Position numbers and translations under genes: made by a program. The notes beneath the pieces were generated by a model that worked only from the letters and a program-made list of their open reading frames with translations, was not told the DNA's origin and did no database searches. This document shows, piece after piece, positions 35,086 to 45,800 of a DNA stretch of 64,000 bases; the stretch's first letter is position 1; each line of letters opens with the position of its first letter. The stretch is from Planctomycetota bacterium (GTDB taxonomy: Bacteria; Planctomycetota; PUPC01; JACPCR01), in NCBI GenBank assembly GCA_027625095.1, contig JAQBXN010000016.1:33642-97641 (forward strand), given 5' to 3'.

Positions 35086-36636
35086 ATGCGCAAGGACACC
35101 TACCGCGTACCCGGGAACGACCAAGAAGTTCTGATCGAGCCGCCGCTCGATGAGCTGCCAGGTGTGGTAGAGAGCAATCGCCAATTGCTTCTCAACTTTG
35201 ACCTCAGCATCCACGGCCAGCCGTTCCAGGATCTCCGGGCCCAGACAAGACAAGCAGCCCTTCGCTCCGACATTGGTGGCGAGCAACTGGAACTCGACAG
35301 CGAAGCGCCGATCATCATGACCGGCCACCAGGCCGAGTTCTTTCACCCGGGCATCTGGTTCAAGAATTTCCTCACCGCCCATCTTGCGTCCGACACCGGC
35401 GGCGTCGGTATGAATATGGTTGTCGACAGCGACACTTGCGGCCTGACCGGGATTCGCTTCCCGCAGATGGTAGATGGCTCGATCCAGGAACGGGAGATCC
35501 AGTTCCTGTTCAATGGACAGGAACTCGCCACGGCCGATTGTTTGCTTGAAGAGCACACAGACTTCGAGCCGCTGAGAGAAGTTGCCATCGCTGCTGACCT
35601 CGATGCGCATCTGAAGAATACCCTTGAAAAATTTCTGAACCGATTGGATATGCAGTCCCCGAATCTGGCCATAGCCAGCACCAGATTGCGCAGGAGTTAC
35701 GAGCAGGATTACGGCATCAACAACATTGAGTTTCTCCTCGGAACAGTTGAATCGACAGACGCGTTCCTGCACTTCTTCATTCATATCGTCGAGGCACTTC
35801 CCGCTTTTCAGAAGATTTACAACGAAGCCCTTCACCAATATCGGCGGATCCATGCCATTCGCTCCAAGGCGAACCCTTTGCCGGATCTTGATCCTGATGA
35901 GACCCCGTTCTGGCTCTGGCGAAAAGGTGAACCTCGCTTCCCTCTGCGTGTTCTCTCGGACGAAGGGTCCACTCACTTACTCCTCGGAGAAACGCCGATT
36001 CATAGGATTGATTTTTCGCTGGATGCGGATGAACAGGTGTGGGGTCTGAGAGATGCTCTGGGAGACACCTTCTGCCTCCGTTCTCGCGCTTTGACCACGA
36101 CCATGTTTTTCAGATTATTCTGCGCTGACCTCTTCATTCATGGGGTCGGTGGCGGCAAGTACGACAATGTCACGGACACCATTATCGAAAACTTTTTCAG
36201 CATCAAGCCCCCCGTATACGCGGTTTCAAGTGCAACGGTGCATCTCCCTACGGAGGCGGTTGTCAGCGGAAGTGATGATATAGATAAGCTGCGGTATCAG
36301 GCGCGCGATGTGAATTACAATCCAGACCGGTATGCTGCTCCCGGTGTACGGACATCGGCAGAGTTCGAGGTGAAACTTGCAGAAAAGAAACAGATTCTTG
36401 AAAGCATGCCTGATCGTTCGAAGACCGAACGCTACAAGGGATTTCTGCGACTGAAGCAACTGAATCACGAAATGCTGGCAGGCACCCCAAGCCTGGAGCA
36501 GAACATGGAATCAAAGTTGGCCGCAGCACTTGCCGTTCAGAAACAGAAGTCCATCCTCCAGGGCCGCAACTATCCGTTCTTCCTTTTCCCGCAGGAAAAG
36601 ATTCAGAGTCTGGTTACTAATGCTGGGCTTCTTTGA
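35086..36636 (+). CDS. Conserved protein, distantly resembling BshC (bacillithiol cysteine-adding enzyme)
   Basis: The 516-residue protein lacks a signal peptide and has several strongly patterned segments: IIMTGHQAEFFHPGIWFKNF near residue 85, then VVDSDTCGLTG, RSRALTTTMFFRLFCADLF and HGVGGGKYDNVTDTIIENFF, and a helical C-terminus with KSILQGRNYPFFLFP. The T-G-H-Q-x-x-x-F-H-P-G start and the later G-G-G-K-Y region recall BshC, which has T-G-Q-Q-x-x-x-F-x-G-P and a G-G-x-x-E region. I infer a distant relationship only. The reverse-strand open frame over its first half (34825-35976) is a shadow. No other bsh genes are in the window. Confidence 0.6.
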   Translation: MRKDTYRVPGNDQEVLIEPPLDELPGVVESNRQLLLNFDLSIHGQPFQDLRAQTRQAALRSDIGGEQLELDSEAPIIMTGHQAEFFHPGIWFKNFLTAHLASDTGGVGMNMVVDSDTCGLTGIRFPQMVDGSIQEREIQFLFNGQELATADCLLEEHTDFEPLREVAIAADLDAHLKNTLEKFLNRLDMQSPNLAIASTRLRRSYEQDYGINNIEFLLGTVESTDAFLHFFIHIVEALPAFQKIYNEALHQYRRIHAIRSKANPLPDLDPDETPFWLWRKGEPRFPLRVLSDEGSTHLLLGETPIHRIDFSLDADEQVWGLRDALGDTFCLRSRALTTTMFFRLFCADLFIHGVGGGKYDNVTDTIIENFFSIKPPVYAVSSATVHLPTEAVVSGSDDIDKLRYQARDVNYNPDRYAAPGVRTSAEFEVKLAEKKQILESMPDRSKTERYKGFLRLKQLNHEMLAGTPSLEQNMESKLAAALAVQKQKSILQGRNYPFFLFPQEKIQSLVTNAGLL

Positions 36637-36824
36637 ATTTGTGAGCCCGGACTCTAAGCGGCCCACAGCGTAAAGGCCGGCCCAATGATTCCAGTATTTT
36701 GTCCCGAAAGGACTGCTGATTCCGAGTCTGTCATTACGAATCCAACTGCCAAGCGATCCCTGAGCGTGCCGCAATTACAAGCCCCAAGCCCCGTCACTCC
36801 ACTCTTCCAATCTTCCCCTCTTCC

Positions 36825-38759
36825 ATGTCTTGTATATTCGTTTTCTGCTGCCTCCTGACTTCAGCACAGCCGGAGACCACCATCAAACAGCGCCCTCTGC
36901 CCATCGGTGGCGTTACCGAAAAAGGGGGATGGACCTACCACGGCGGGGTAATGTATATCCAGAAGCTTGTCATGTCCCCGGATGGCACAACCCTCTGGGG
37001 GGCGACGAACAAAGGAGTTATCAGGCTTGATATCGCAAGGGAACGGCTCACAAGGTTCACTACACTGGATGGCCTGGCGGACACCTACACATCTGATCTG
37101 AATTTGGATACCGACGGCACGGCCTGGGCCGCCACTTACAGCGGTTTGAGCCAGTTTACGAAAGAAGGTTGGAAAAGCGTTGGAGCGGAACAGGGCCTTG
37201 TAAACAGCCACCTCCAGAATGTTGCGATGGATGCGGACGGAAGGCCATGGGTAAGCGGATACGGACAGAGCCGCTCTCTTATCAGCCATCTGGCCGGTAA
37301 TCGCTGGGTAAATTTTTCCAAAGAAAACGATGCCTTCACAGGCACCGGCCTCGACTTCCTGCATCGCGACAGCAGCGGGAGAATATGGGCAGTTACGTAC
37401 GACACAGACGACACCTCTGACCCAACCACCGCATCCAGGCGAACGGCGAGCCATTTGGTTGTTTTCAACGACGTGGCGGTTTTTCAGGAGATACCGTTAC
37501 CAAAGCACCTGCTTTCGTTTTCAAATCGAAAGACGATTACATCTATCGCCAATGCACGTGACGGCCGTGTGTTGCTCGGCTCGGTTCTGGGTTTATTCGC
37601 TTGGGATGGGAACGACTGGTCTCGCTACGGCCGGCGTGAAGGTCTTCCTGAAGAGCATATTCAGGCCCTGTCTCCCGGCCCGGAGAAGACCACCTGGATT
37701 CTGACCCGCCGGGGGATCTACAGCTTCGACGGGAAACAGGCGGAACTGCGCACAACCGTCCCGCAGGATCTGCAAGCGTTAACCGAGAACACCAGCAATT
37801 TTGCCGTTGGCGCCGACGGGGACGTCTGGCTGACCATGCAGCCGGCGGTCGCCCTCATCCACGGTGATGGAGCTGAATGGACGGTTTACATTCCCACTCT
37901 TGACGGACCTGTCACTCAGCCCGGCTCCGGTGTGCATCGGATTCTGAAAGATGCCAGCGGCACGCTTTACTTTGCAGCTCAAGGAGCTCGTGGCGGGCTC
38001 ACACGCATGCTGAGCAATGACTGGGAGATTATCTACCACGGAGATGTCAACGACGCGGCCCTGGATAAGAGCGGCGTGCCCTGGGTTATCTCACGCAAAG
38101 TTCTTCGTTACGCGAACGAATGGGTGAATGAAAGCCCTCGTCTTGGTATGGCCAGCGTTGCACGTACGATTCACAAGGACCAGGGCGGGAATCTGTGGAT
38201 CGGCGGGGACTCTCATCTCATCCAATGGGACGGTACGAAGGTCATTCAGCATGATGGCGACCATCCAGCCATCAAGGGGCCTTACACACAGCTCACATCG
38301 GGGCCCTCGGGTCATCTGTGGGTCTGGTTCGCTCAGGGCGTTGCGATGTGGAGAGGCGATCGTCTTTGGAATCCCGTTGGGAAGCTCACCGGCATGCCCG
38401 GCCTGAGTGGCAACGCCATGGCCGTCGGACCGAGGGGAGGCGTTTACATCGGCGGCTTATGGGGTGCTGCCGATTACGATGGCGTGGCTTGGCATCATTT
38501 CGTTCGTGAGGGCGATACCGCCGTTCGTGCAAGTCCTGTACTGCCTGGTCGTGACGTCCGGGCCATTTTCGTCGACAGCCTCAATACCACCTGGTTCGCA
38601 ACGGATGAAGGGATCGCCACCTTTGATGGTCAGCAGTGGTCGAAAATGACCGCAGCAGAGGGTCTGGCAAGCAACAGCGTCTGGTCCGTCTTTGAAGACA
38701 AGGATTCCTTCTGGTTCGGTACGATGGCCGGACTTTCAAGATTCAAGAAACTTCGGTGA
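36825..38759 (+). CDS. Secreted two-component-regulator-propeller-like protein
   Basis: The 644-residue protein has a short signal peptide (SCIFVFCCLLTSAQP) and at least ten repeated strands of the Reg_prop beta-propeller type. In these, G-L-x-x-(F/Y) or D-G-x-x-W-x-(A/G)-(T/S) units recur, for example GTTLWGATNKGVIRLD, GTAWAATYSGLSQF, GVPWVISRKVLRY, GNLWIGGDSHLIQWDG and TTWFATDEGIATFDG. Such propellers form the sensor part of hybrid histidine kinases in Bacteroidota, but here no kinase or membrane segment follows. It is therefore a free periplasmic or extracellular propeller, perhaps a ligand-binding protein. The start has a C/T-rich leader and no Shine-Dalgarno site. Confidence 0.85.
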   Translation: MSCIFVFCCLLTSAQPETTIKQRPLPIGGVTEKGGWTYHGGVMYIQKLVMSPDGTTLWGATNKGVIRLDIARERLTRFTTLDGLADTYTSDLNLDTDGTAWAATYSGLSQFTKEGWKSVGAEQGLVNSHLQNVAMDADGRPWVSGYGQSRSLISHLAGNRWVNFSKENDAFTGTGLDFLHRDSSGRIWAVTYDTDDTSDPTTASRRTASHLVVFNDVAVFQEIPLPKHLLSFSNRKTITSIANARDGRVLLGSVLGLFAWDGNDWSRYGRREGLPEEHIQALSPGPEKTTWILTRRGIYSFDGKQAELRTTVPQDLQALTENTSNFAVGADGDVWLTMQPAVALIHGDGAEWTVYIPTLDGPVTQPGSGVHRILKDASGTLYFAAQGARGGLTRMLSNDWEIIYHGDVNDAALDKSGVPWVISRKVLRYANEWVNESPRLGMASVARTIHKDQGGNLWIGGDSHLIQWDGTKVIQHDGDHPAIKGPYTQLTSGPSGHLWVWFAQGVAMWRGDRLWNPVGKLTGMPGLSGNAMAVGPRGGVYIGGLWGAADYDGVAWHHFVREGDTAVRASPVLPGRDVRAIFVDSLNTTWFATDEGIATFDGQQWSKMTAAEGLASNSVWSVFEDKDSFWFGTMAGLSRFKKLR

Positions 38760-38836
38760 CTGAACGAAATGTGGCCTCGGCGCTCCGCGGCGAGCCCTGT
38801 GCTCCAGGAACTCCTGCACCACAAGGCAGTCAAGCC

Positions 38837-40264
38837 CTAGAGATTCACCACCACCATCTTTGGCTCGGTCATTTCGGCAATGGCATAGCGAGGGCCTTCA
38901 CGGCCCAGACCACTCTCTTTCATCCCGCCGTAAGGCATCTGATCCACGCGGAAGGTCGGAACGTCATTGATCATTACTCCGCCGCATTCGATGTCCCTTG
39001 CGGCCTTTAATGCCCGTGAAATATCGCGAGTAAAGATTCCGGCCTGGAGGCCAAAACGGGAGTCGTTGATTTTCGCGATCGCCTGATCAAGTGAGCCGTA
39101 ATCATCCACGGATACCACCGGCCCGAAGACTTCGTCTTTGGTCACGCGCATGTCAGCACTCGTTTTGAACAGAACGGTCGGCTCGATGGTAGTACTGCTG
39201 CACCGCTGGCCACCTGCAACGACTTCGGCGCCTTCACTCACTGCTTCCTGAATCCATTGCTCTACGCGTTTCGCATCGGCTTCACGAACCAGCGAACTGA
39301 CGTCCGTATCTTCATCGAGAGGGTGGCCGACCTTGAGTGTCCTCACCTTTTCAATGAACTGGTCGCGGAAATCGCTGGCCGAATCTGCCTGCACAAAAAC
39401 ACGCTGCAACGAAATACAAACCTGGCCGGAATGCGTGTAGCCACCAATCACACATCGCCGCAATGCAAGCTCCATGTCAGCATCCTTATCGATGATCGCC
39501 CCGGAATTTGAACCAAGCTCCAGGGTCACCATCTTGATGCCGGCTCTGGTGTGGATGCGATGGCCGACTTCACAGCTCCCGGTAAAGGTAACCATGTTTA
39601 CCTTTTCGTGGCTGACGAGCGCATCACCAATCTCGCCACCGCCCCCGCTGATAACGTTGAGGAAACCAGCCGGCAGCCCGCACTCGGCCAGCAGCTCCGC
39701 GAGCATGTACGCCGTCCGCGGCGTTACCGACGCTGGTTTCAGGACAACGGTATTACCGCTGGCAATGGCAGGCCCGACCTTGTGGCATGCAAGGTTGAGC
39801 GGAAAGTTGAAAGGAGTGATCCCAACGATGACTCCACGTGGGTGCCGAATGGTAAACCCGAAGCGGCCTTCACCGCCCGGATGCGCGTCCATCTGAAGCG
39901 TCTCGCCCTCGATCCGCTTGGCCTCCTCCGCGGAAAAGAGCAGGGTCTGAACCGCTCGGGAAGCTTCGCCCCTTCCTTCCTTGATCGGTTTGCCTGATTC
40001 GAGACTGATGGCCTTGCCGAATTCGTCAAGACGTTCGTTCAGCTTCTGGGATGCCTGATAGAGGATGGACGACCTCTTGTGCGCCGGCATCTCGCGGGCG
40101 GCCTTCCTGGCCCTCCACGCCGCGTCAATGGCCATTTCCATTTCTGCCAGGTTTGCACTGGGAACTTCGCCGACCAGGCTGCCATCAAATGGGAGGCGAA
40201 CCTCCATGTAATTGTTGGCCTTTACCCAGTCGCCGTTAATGAATAAATCGTATCGTTCAGGCAT
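38837..40264 (-). CDS. NAD(P)-dependent aldehyde dehydrogenase family protein
   Basis: The 475-residue enzyme oxidises an aldehyde to a carboxylic acid. The fold's landmarks are complete: ITPFNFPLNLACHKVGPA (cofactor site), FTGSCEVGHRI, the glutamate in LELGSNSGAI, catalytic Cys283 in HSGQVCISLQRV, and EVFGPVVSV. The L-E-L-G-S-N-S-G form and length resemble the lactaldehyde / non-phosphorylating glyceraldehyde-3-phosphate / sulfolactaldehyde dehydrogenase branch, so the substrate may be a small hydroxy-aldehyde; this is inference. It is divergent from a Gfo/Idh/MocA gene, and the shared 195 bp region probably controls both. Together they suggest sugar-derived aldehyde metabolism. Confidence 0.92.
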   Translation of the reverse strand: MPERYDLFINGDWVKANNYMEVRLPFDGSLVGEVPSANLAEMEMAIDAAWRARKAAREMPAHKRSSILYQASQKLNERLDEFGKAISLESGKPIKEGRGEASRAVQTLLFSAEEAKRIEGETLQMDAHPGGEGRFGFTIRHPRGVIVGITPFNFPLNLACHKVGPAIASGNTVVLKPASVTPRTAYMLAELLAECGLPAGFLNVISGGGGEIGDALVSHEKVNMVTFTGSCEVGHRIHTRAGIKMVTLELGSNSGAIIDKDADMELALRRCVIGGYTHSGQVCISLQRVFVQADSASDFRDQFIEKVRTLKVGHPLDEDTDVSSLVREADAKRVEQWIQEAVSEGAEVVAGGQRCSSTTIEPTVLFKTSADMRVTKDEVFGPVVSVDDYGSLDQAIAKINDSRFGLQAGIFTRDISRALKAARDIECGGVMINDVPTFRVDQMPYGGMKESGLGREGPRYAIAEMTEPKMVVVNL

Positions 40265-40446
40265 GGTGAGATATGTGTGGAGGAGATAAAGACTGCAAGG
40301 ATGGAGTAGTGGAATGTCGGACGGATGGAATGTTTTAAGCAGGTATCCGATATTGGGTTTGTTGTTATCTGCAATCCTGTTAAATCACGCAGCGAAATTC
40401 AAATCCAGCATCCCGACTTCGAGACAGACGGGTCACATGTCCCGAA

Positions 40447-40453
40447 AAGGAGG
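40447..40453 (+). promoter_or_regulatory. Shine-Dalgarno site that fixes the GTG start of the Gfo/Idh/MocA gene
   Basis: AAGGAGG ends seven bases before GTG 40460. An in-frame ATG at 40325 would add 45 residues with no family similarity, so the GTG is the real start. Confidence 0.8.
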
Positions 40454-40459
40454 AATACA

Positions 40460-41485
40460 GTGTCTGTTAAAACGTGCCTGATGTTCGGCGGTGGAGGAAT
40501 GGCCGGCGGGTGGATCGGCCACTGGATAAACCATTTCAGAGATCGCATCAAAATTATTGGACTGGTCGATGTCAACGAGGAGATACTTGAGAAACAGGCG
40601 GATTTGCTCGGGCTTGGAAAAGACCAGCTCTTTACATCGACGGAAGAGGCGGTCGACAAAGTGAGAGCGGATTTCGCTGGGGTCGCGACCCCACCTCAGT
40701 TTCATGCGTCTCAGACGATCTCTGCGCTCGAAGCCGGTATGCCGGTCATCTGTGAGAAGCCGATTGCCGGTACGATTGAGGATGCCAGAGCAATGGTCGA
40801 TACCGCGAATCGAACCGGTCTTCCGGTTTCCATCATTCAGAATTATCGCTACGCCCGCGACAAGCAGGAGGTGCGCCGCATCGTTGATGAAGGCCGTCTC
40901 GGCCGCCTGCAGCACGTGATCGGGCGATACGCATGCGACTATCGAAAACACTGCAGTTGGGGCAAGGAATGGCGCCACACCATGGATTATGCGCTGCTCT
41001 TCGAAGGCTCGATTCACCATATGGACATGCTCCGCTTTCTGAGCGCCGGTGATTGCGAGACCCTCACCGGTTTTGGCTGGAATCCGGAATGGTCGAGCTT
41101 CAAACATCTCTCCAGTGGGATGTATCTGATGAAGATGAACAACGGCAGCCACTGCTTCTACGAAGGCAACAGCACCGCCGCCGGCATCATTAACTGCTGG
41201 CACAAGGAGTACTACCGGCTGGAACTGGAAAAAGGCACCGTGGAAATCGCCGGAGGCAAAGACATAACCATCCATCGCATGGATAAACAGGTGGAGCAAT
41301 ACGAAGCCCCCGAAATCCCCTGGGAGGGTCACAATCATCTTTTCGATGAATTCCTGAACTGGATCGACGGTGATAAACCGGCCGATACCCGCATTCAGGA
41401 AAACATCAAAAGCTTCGCCATGATCCTTGCCGCCATGGATTCCGGGACAGACGGCGCAGTACGAAAGATCGCCGATTACCTGTAA
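40460..41485 (+). CDS. Gfo/Idh/MocA family oxidoreductase
   Basis: This 341-residue NAD(P)-dependent dehydrogenase of sugars or inositols has an N-terminal Rossmann fold (LMFGGGGMAGGWIGHW, then IIGLVDVNEEIL). It has the catalytic E-K-P motif (MPVICEKPIAGT) and a C-terminal domain with DYRKHCSWGKEWRH, EGSIHHMDMLRFLS and HNHLFDEFLNWIDG. The E-K-P lysine and the later histidine pair (GSIHHMD) are intact. The substrate is unknown. It is divergent from the aldehyde dehydrogenase gene and may act in the same sugar-acid pathway. Confidence 0.92.
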   Translation: MSVKTCLMFGGGGMAGGWIGHWINHFRDRIKIIGLVDVNEEILEKQADLLGLGKDQLFTSTEEAVDKVRADFAGVATPPQFHASQTISALEAGMPVICEKPIAGTIEDARAMVDTANRTGLPVSIIQNYRYARDKQEVRRIVDEGRLGRLQHVIGRYACDYRKHCSWGKEWRHTMDYALLFEGSIHHMDMLRFLSAGDCETLTGFGWNPEWSSFKHLSSGMYLMKMNNGSHCFYEGNSTAAGIINCWHKEYYRLELEKGTVEIAGGKDITIHRMDKQVEQYEAPEIPWEGHNHLFDEFLNWIDGDKPADTRIQENIKSFAMILAAMDSGTDGAVRKIADYL

Positions 41486-42007
41486 AGATTGGAACAACAG
41501 AGCGTTGAAGGGATGGAATGATGTTCACGTTGCCGTCCGAAAGAGACCGCGGAACGAGTCCGGCAGGCTTGCAGGCCAACAATTTTGATTTTGTGCGAAT
41601 CGAGTTGATTGATTCAGCAAAGATTCTTCGTCTGTTTTGAGCTCTGCCGGTCAGTCAGAAGAGACAAAGACTAGGAAGAAGACTACGACGAAGAATACGG
41701 TTGCTAAAAATCGAATTTGAAGACCTGTTAGTGCCCGTACTGATGACTGTCTATTGCCAAGCATAATCAGATTGCAGAAGCACACCCCACCGGCTGTTGC
41801 CAGTGATTCACTGTTTGACTGGATGAGCGGCGGCCCCACACTGATTTTACTGGCTTTGTAGAGGCATCCCTCTTTATCAAATCGGCCTGTTCAGAACTGC
41901 GGATGCTGAGTATCATCCCTTCCTATGGGTTATAGCCCCTGTGCTGTTCCACAATATCTGAAGCAATTCTCTTTCTTTGCAAAGGATCTGAATTGGAACC
42001 TTTGCAA
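41486..42007. other. Intergenic region (522 bp) upstream of decayed signalling genes
   Basis: No gene is supported. A 62-codon reverse frame (41651-41839) ends in a hydrophobic stretch but has no ribosome-binding site and no family character. Given the broken genes just downstream, this stretch may be degenerate coding DNA, but I cannot recognise any product. Confidence 0.45.
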
Positions 42008-42361
42008 ATGACAAGTCAGATTCGTGTCGATCAGTCAAATTCCACGATGGTCCTTTCGATTATCGGTTACATCGATGGAAAGACAGTGGACGCATTCATC
42101 ATCAGGCTGAAAGAGTCAATAAAAGGAAATCGGTGACTCAGACGCCGCCGGTTTGGTGCTTCAACTTGACGGTTTGTCCTACATAAACAGCGCTGGTCTG
42201 GGCATTATTGCCTGGCCAATCGCCAGCTTAAAGAAAAGAAACTCGGACTCGCCGCAGTGCCGGCCAAAATTGAGCGCCTCGTCTCTCTGCTTGGCATCAA
42301 GGAACAATTATGTATCGCCGATTCAGTCGATGCAGTGATCGGGCAAATGTACGCCTCCTGA
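42008..42361 (+). pseudogene. STAS-domain anti-anti-sigma factor, broken by two frameshifts
   Basis: Three successive frames rebuild one STAS protein of about 115 residues. Frame one from ATG 42008 gives MTSQIRVDQSNSTMVLSI then IGYIDGKTVDAFIIRLKESI, the first strands and helix. The next frame gives LDGLSYINSAGLGIIA, the hallmark of anti-anti-sigma factors with the phosphorylatable serine in Y-I-N-S-A-G-L. The last frame gives NRQLKEKKLGLAAVPAKIER and LVSLLGIKEQL. The shifts lie near 42125-42140 and 42210-42220 and restore the original frame. The gene appears dead, or the assembly has small errors here. Confidence 0.8.
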
Positions 42362-42479
42362 CCCAGTGAACGTTTTACCGATCAGACAAAAGAAGAATGC
42401 GGCCCAGAACCTCCCACAGATCAAAATTTCTATTGAGGACCGCCAGATGAACCGTTTTCTCTTCTACCCGCTTTTGTGC

Positions 42480-42775
42480 TTTCTCGCGGTTCAGTCGGCT
42501 TATACGTAGACTGAGATCGCGACAAAACGAACAACAAACTCGATGCATTGTCGAAACCGCTGTGGTCGCCATCATCACCATTAACGAAAAAGAGATCATG
42601 CAGTCCTGCTGCTGAAAAGCTCTTCGGCTACCCAAAAGAAGAAGCCATCGGAATAGCCCTGCGTCCTGCTTTCATCAAGAAAGACCTGAATAGCCTGGTC
42701 AAGAAGGCAAGCGAGCAAACAAAACAGTACCGACAAGATAAGGCCGAACCTCCACCATCTGAGAACTGCAATTGA
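42480..42775 (+). pseudogene. PAS-domain sensor fragment, frameshifted
   Basis: One frame encodes a basic helix (LIRRLRSRQNEQQ) followed by CIVETAVVAIITINEKEIMQS, the start of a PAS domain. After a stop, another frame continues AAEKLFGYPKEEAIG and a helix (FIKKDLNSLVKKASEQ). In intact PAS domains these parts are joined as I-x-x-x-N-x-A-A-E-K-L-F-G-Y-x-x-E-E-x-I-G, so a shift near 42600-42608 has broken the gene. Only a single PAS module remains, ending just before the hybrid kinase gene. It may have been part of that kinase or a neighbour. Confidence 0.72.
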
Positions 42776-42808
42776 TCGGTCTGAGATCCTCCAAGTGGAA
42801 CAACACCC

Positions 42809-45800
42809 ATGCATAGTCGCGCCTTAACCCAGGTAATCCTGCTTGTGGTTCTGTTTCTTGCATATCCGGCTCTGCGCAGCATTCAGTGGGAGGGAAGCGT
42901 CCATCTCCACACCCTGATGGAACTGGCCGCCACGCTGTTGGCATTAACAGTCGGCATCATGGCGCTGATTCGATACTACAGCCGAAAGAACAATACCTTC
43001 CTCTTTGTCGGTACGGGTTTCATGGGGACGGCCTTTCTTGATGGCTATCACGCGGTCGTGACAAGTACCTATTTTTCTCAATTCTTTCCCTCGGGGCTTG
43101 GTTCGTTGATCCCCTGGAGTTGGGTCGCATCCCGCTTTTTTCTGTCAGTCTTCCTCTGGTTGAGCTATGTCGCATGGAAGCGAGAAGAGAATTACGGCGA
43201 AAGAGGCCGGGTCGACGAAGGGGCCATTTATGCCGCCGCAACGATCCTTACTCTGGGCAGCTTCATCTTCTTTGCTTTCGTACCTTTGCCGCGGGCCTAC
43301 TACCCCGAGTTTGTGGTTCACCGCCCCGAGGAGTTTGTACCAGCAGTCTTTTTCCTGCTCGCTCTTATTGGTTACTGGCGCAAAGGGCTCTGGAGAGAAA
43401 ACGCATTTGAACACTGGCTGATCCTCTCGCTGATCGTTGGCTTTATGGGACAGACCATGTTCATGTCGTTCTCAGGCAAAGTTTTTGACTTCATGTTCGA
43501 CGCTGCGCACATGCTCAAGAAGGTCAGCTACATTCTTGTGCTGTCCGGTCTGTTGATCAGTATGTATCACCTGTTTCGACAGGCAGAAGAGAACTCAACG
43601 CAACTTGCTGATGCCAATCAGGCCCTGCATCAGGAAGTAGTGGAAAGACGCGAAGCAGACCTGGAAATCAAGACATTAAACCGGACTCTCGAGGAGCGTG
43701 TAAATAAAAGAGTGGAGGAATTGGAGAGAACCCGTCAAGACGCCCTGAAGCTAGCCGACGAGTTCAAGAAAACGGCTGCAGTACTGGAAACCCAGAACCA
43801 GGAAAAGACTATTCTTGCCGGCCTGGGAGATGCGATGCGCGGCGAGCAGGAAGTCGAGGATCTGGGCCAACACATTCTCGAATATCTGGCTGTAAGCCTG
43901 AATGTGCAGGTAGGGGCGTTTTATGTGAGCAAAAACAAAGTGCTTAAAATGGTGAGCAGCTACGCCTACACGCCCGGGAAACCTCTATCCAATGAGTTCC
44001 GAATGGGCGAAGGTATCGTTGGGCAGGCCGCTGGTGAAAAGAAACAAATCCTGTTGACGGATGTGCCGGACGACTATCTGACCATCCGGTCCGGCTTGGG
44101 CCAGGTGGCCCCAACCAATATCCTCGTCGCTCCCATCTTGTACGAAGGTCAGGTCAACGGACTGATGGAATTGGGATCCTGCCGGGAATTTTCCGAGACG
44201 GACAGAGCCGTTCTCAATCAGGCAGTCACTCATATCGGGATCACTCTGGATGTTGCAGTAGCCCACCATGAACTCCAGGAATTGCTGAAAAAAACGCAGG
44301 CTCAAGCGGAGGAACTTCAGCAGCAGCAGGAAAAACTTGGGGCGATCAACGAAGAACTCAAGGTACAGACCCGCGCCTCTTCTAATCTGGCCGCCGATTA
44401 CTGGAGACAGCAGGAGAAGCTTCGAGCCACCAACGAGCAGTTGCAACTTGCAAAAGAAGAGGCCGAAGAGGCCAATCAGGCCAAGAGCAATTTTCTCGCA
44501 AATATGAGCCACGAAATCCGTACCCCGATGAACGCCATCATCGGCATGACCGAACTGTCGTTAGACACGGAGCTCACCCTGGAGCAGCGCGAGTATCTCG
44601 ATATTGTTAAAGACGCTTCCGATTCGCTCCTGCGTGTCATCAACGACATCCTCGACTTCTCAAAAATCGAGGCGGGCAAAATGCAGTTGGACACTCATCT
44701 ATTCAGCCTGCGGGATTGTCTTGGTGACACATTGCATGCCCTTTCAGTAAGGGCACATCAGAATGGGCTTGAACTCGCCTGTCACATTCCACCCAAAGTA
44801 CCTGACGCCCTCATAGGCGACGCCGGGCGATTGCGGCAAGTCATAGTGAATCTTGTCGGCAACGCGATCAAGTTTACTCAGGTAGGCGAAATCATTGTTG
44901 AGGCTGAAATCAAATCGCTTACCGCTACCGAGGTGTTCCTTCATTTCACCGTCCAGGATACCGGCATCGGCATCCCTGAAGAAAAGAAGGGGAAGATCTT
45001 TGATTCGTTCAGCCAGGCCGACGCCTCCACCACCAGGAAATATGGCGGAACTGGTCTGGGCCTCACAATCTCAGCACAGTTCGTCCAGCTCATGGGGGGA
45101 ACTATTTGGGTCGAGAGCGAATTCGGCAGCGGGAGCACATTCAACTTCACGGCACGTTTTGGATTAGGTGAAGAGCGGCTCTCAGAGCAGTTGCCGGACA
45201 GAGACGACCTCAAAGGCATGCCCGTTCTTATTGTGGATGACAACAATACCAACCTGAGAATCCTGGAAGAAATCGTAGAGAGCTGGGGGATGACACCAGT
45301 AGCCTTTGGCAACCCTGTCGACGCGCTGAACGCCATCAGACTTGCCAGAGATGAAGAAAGACCTTTCCCATTGGCATTACTTGATTTCATGATGCCCGGG
45401 ATGGATGGCCTCGAACTGGCCAAAGCGATCAAAGAACAGCCCGACCTCGCAAAAACAACAATCCTGCTGCTATCTTCTGCCGGGACCGTAGCCGATCCCG
45501 AACTAATGCAGGCTTCAGGTGTAGCACGTTGCCTCACGAAACCTGTCAAACATTCCAACCTGCTGGATGCTATCGTCACCTATGTGGGTAAGACTCTTGG
45601 AGTTGCCAGATTCCCCGGCAGGGAAGAACCGTCGGAAAGAACTGAACGACCGCTCCGCATACTTTTGGCGGAAGATCAGAAACATAATCAAACGCTGGCA
45701 ACCATATTACTTGAGACCCGCGGACACACCGTCGAAGTGGCCAACAATGGGAAAGAAGCCGTGAATATGTCCGCGGGTGGCAACTTTGATGTCTTACTCA

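Noticed and set aside
34825..35976. 383-codon reverse-strand open frame
   Set aside because: It overlaps the patterned, BshC-like forward gene and the tail of the gene before it. Its product has no domain character, and its openness follows from codon use of the forward gene.
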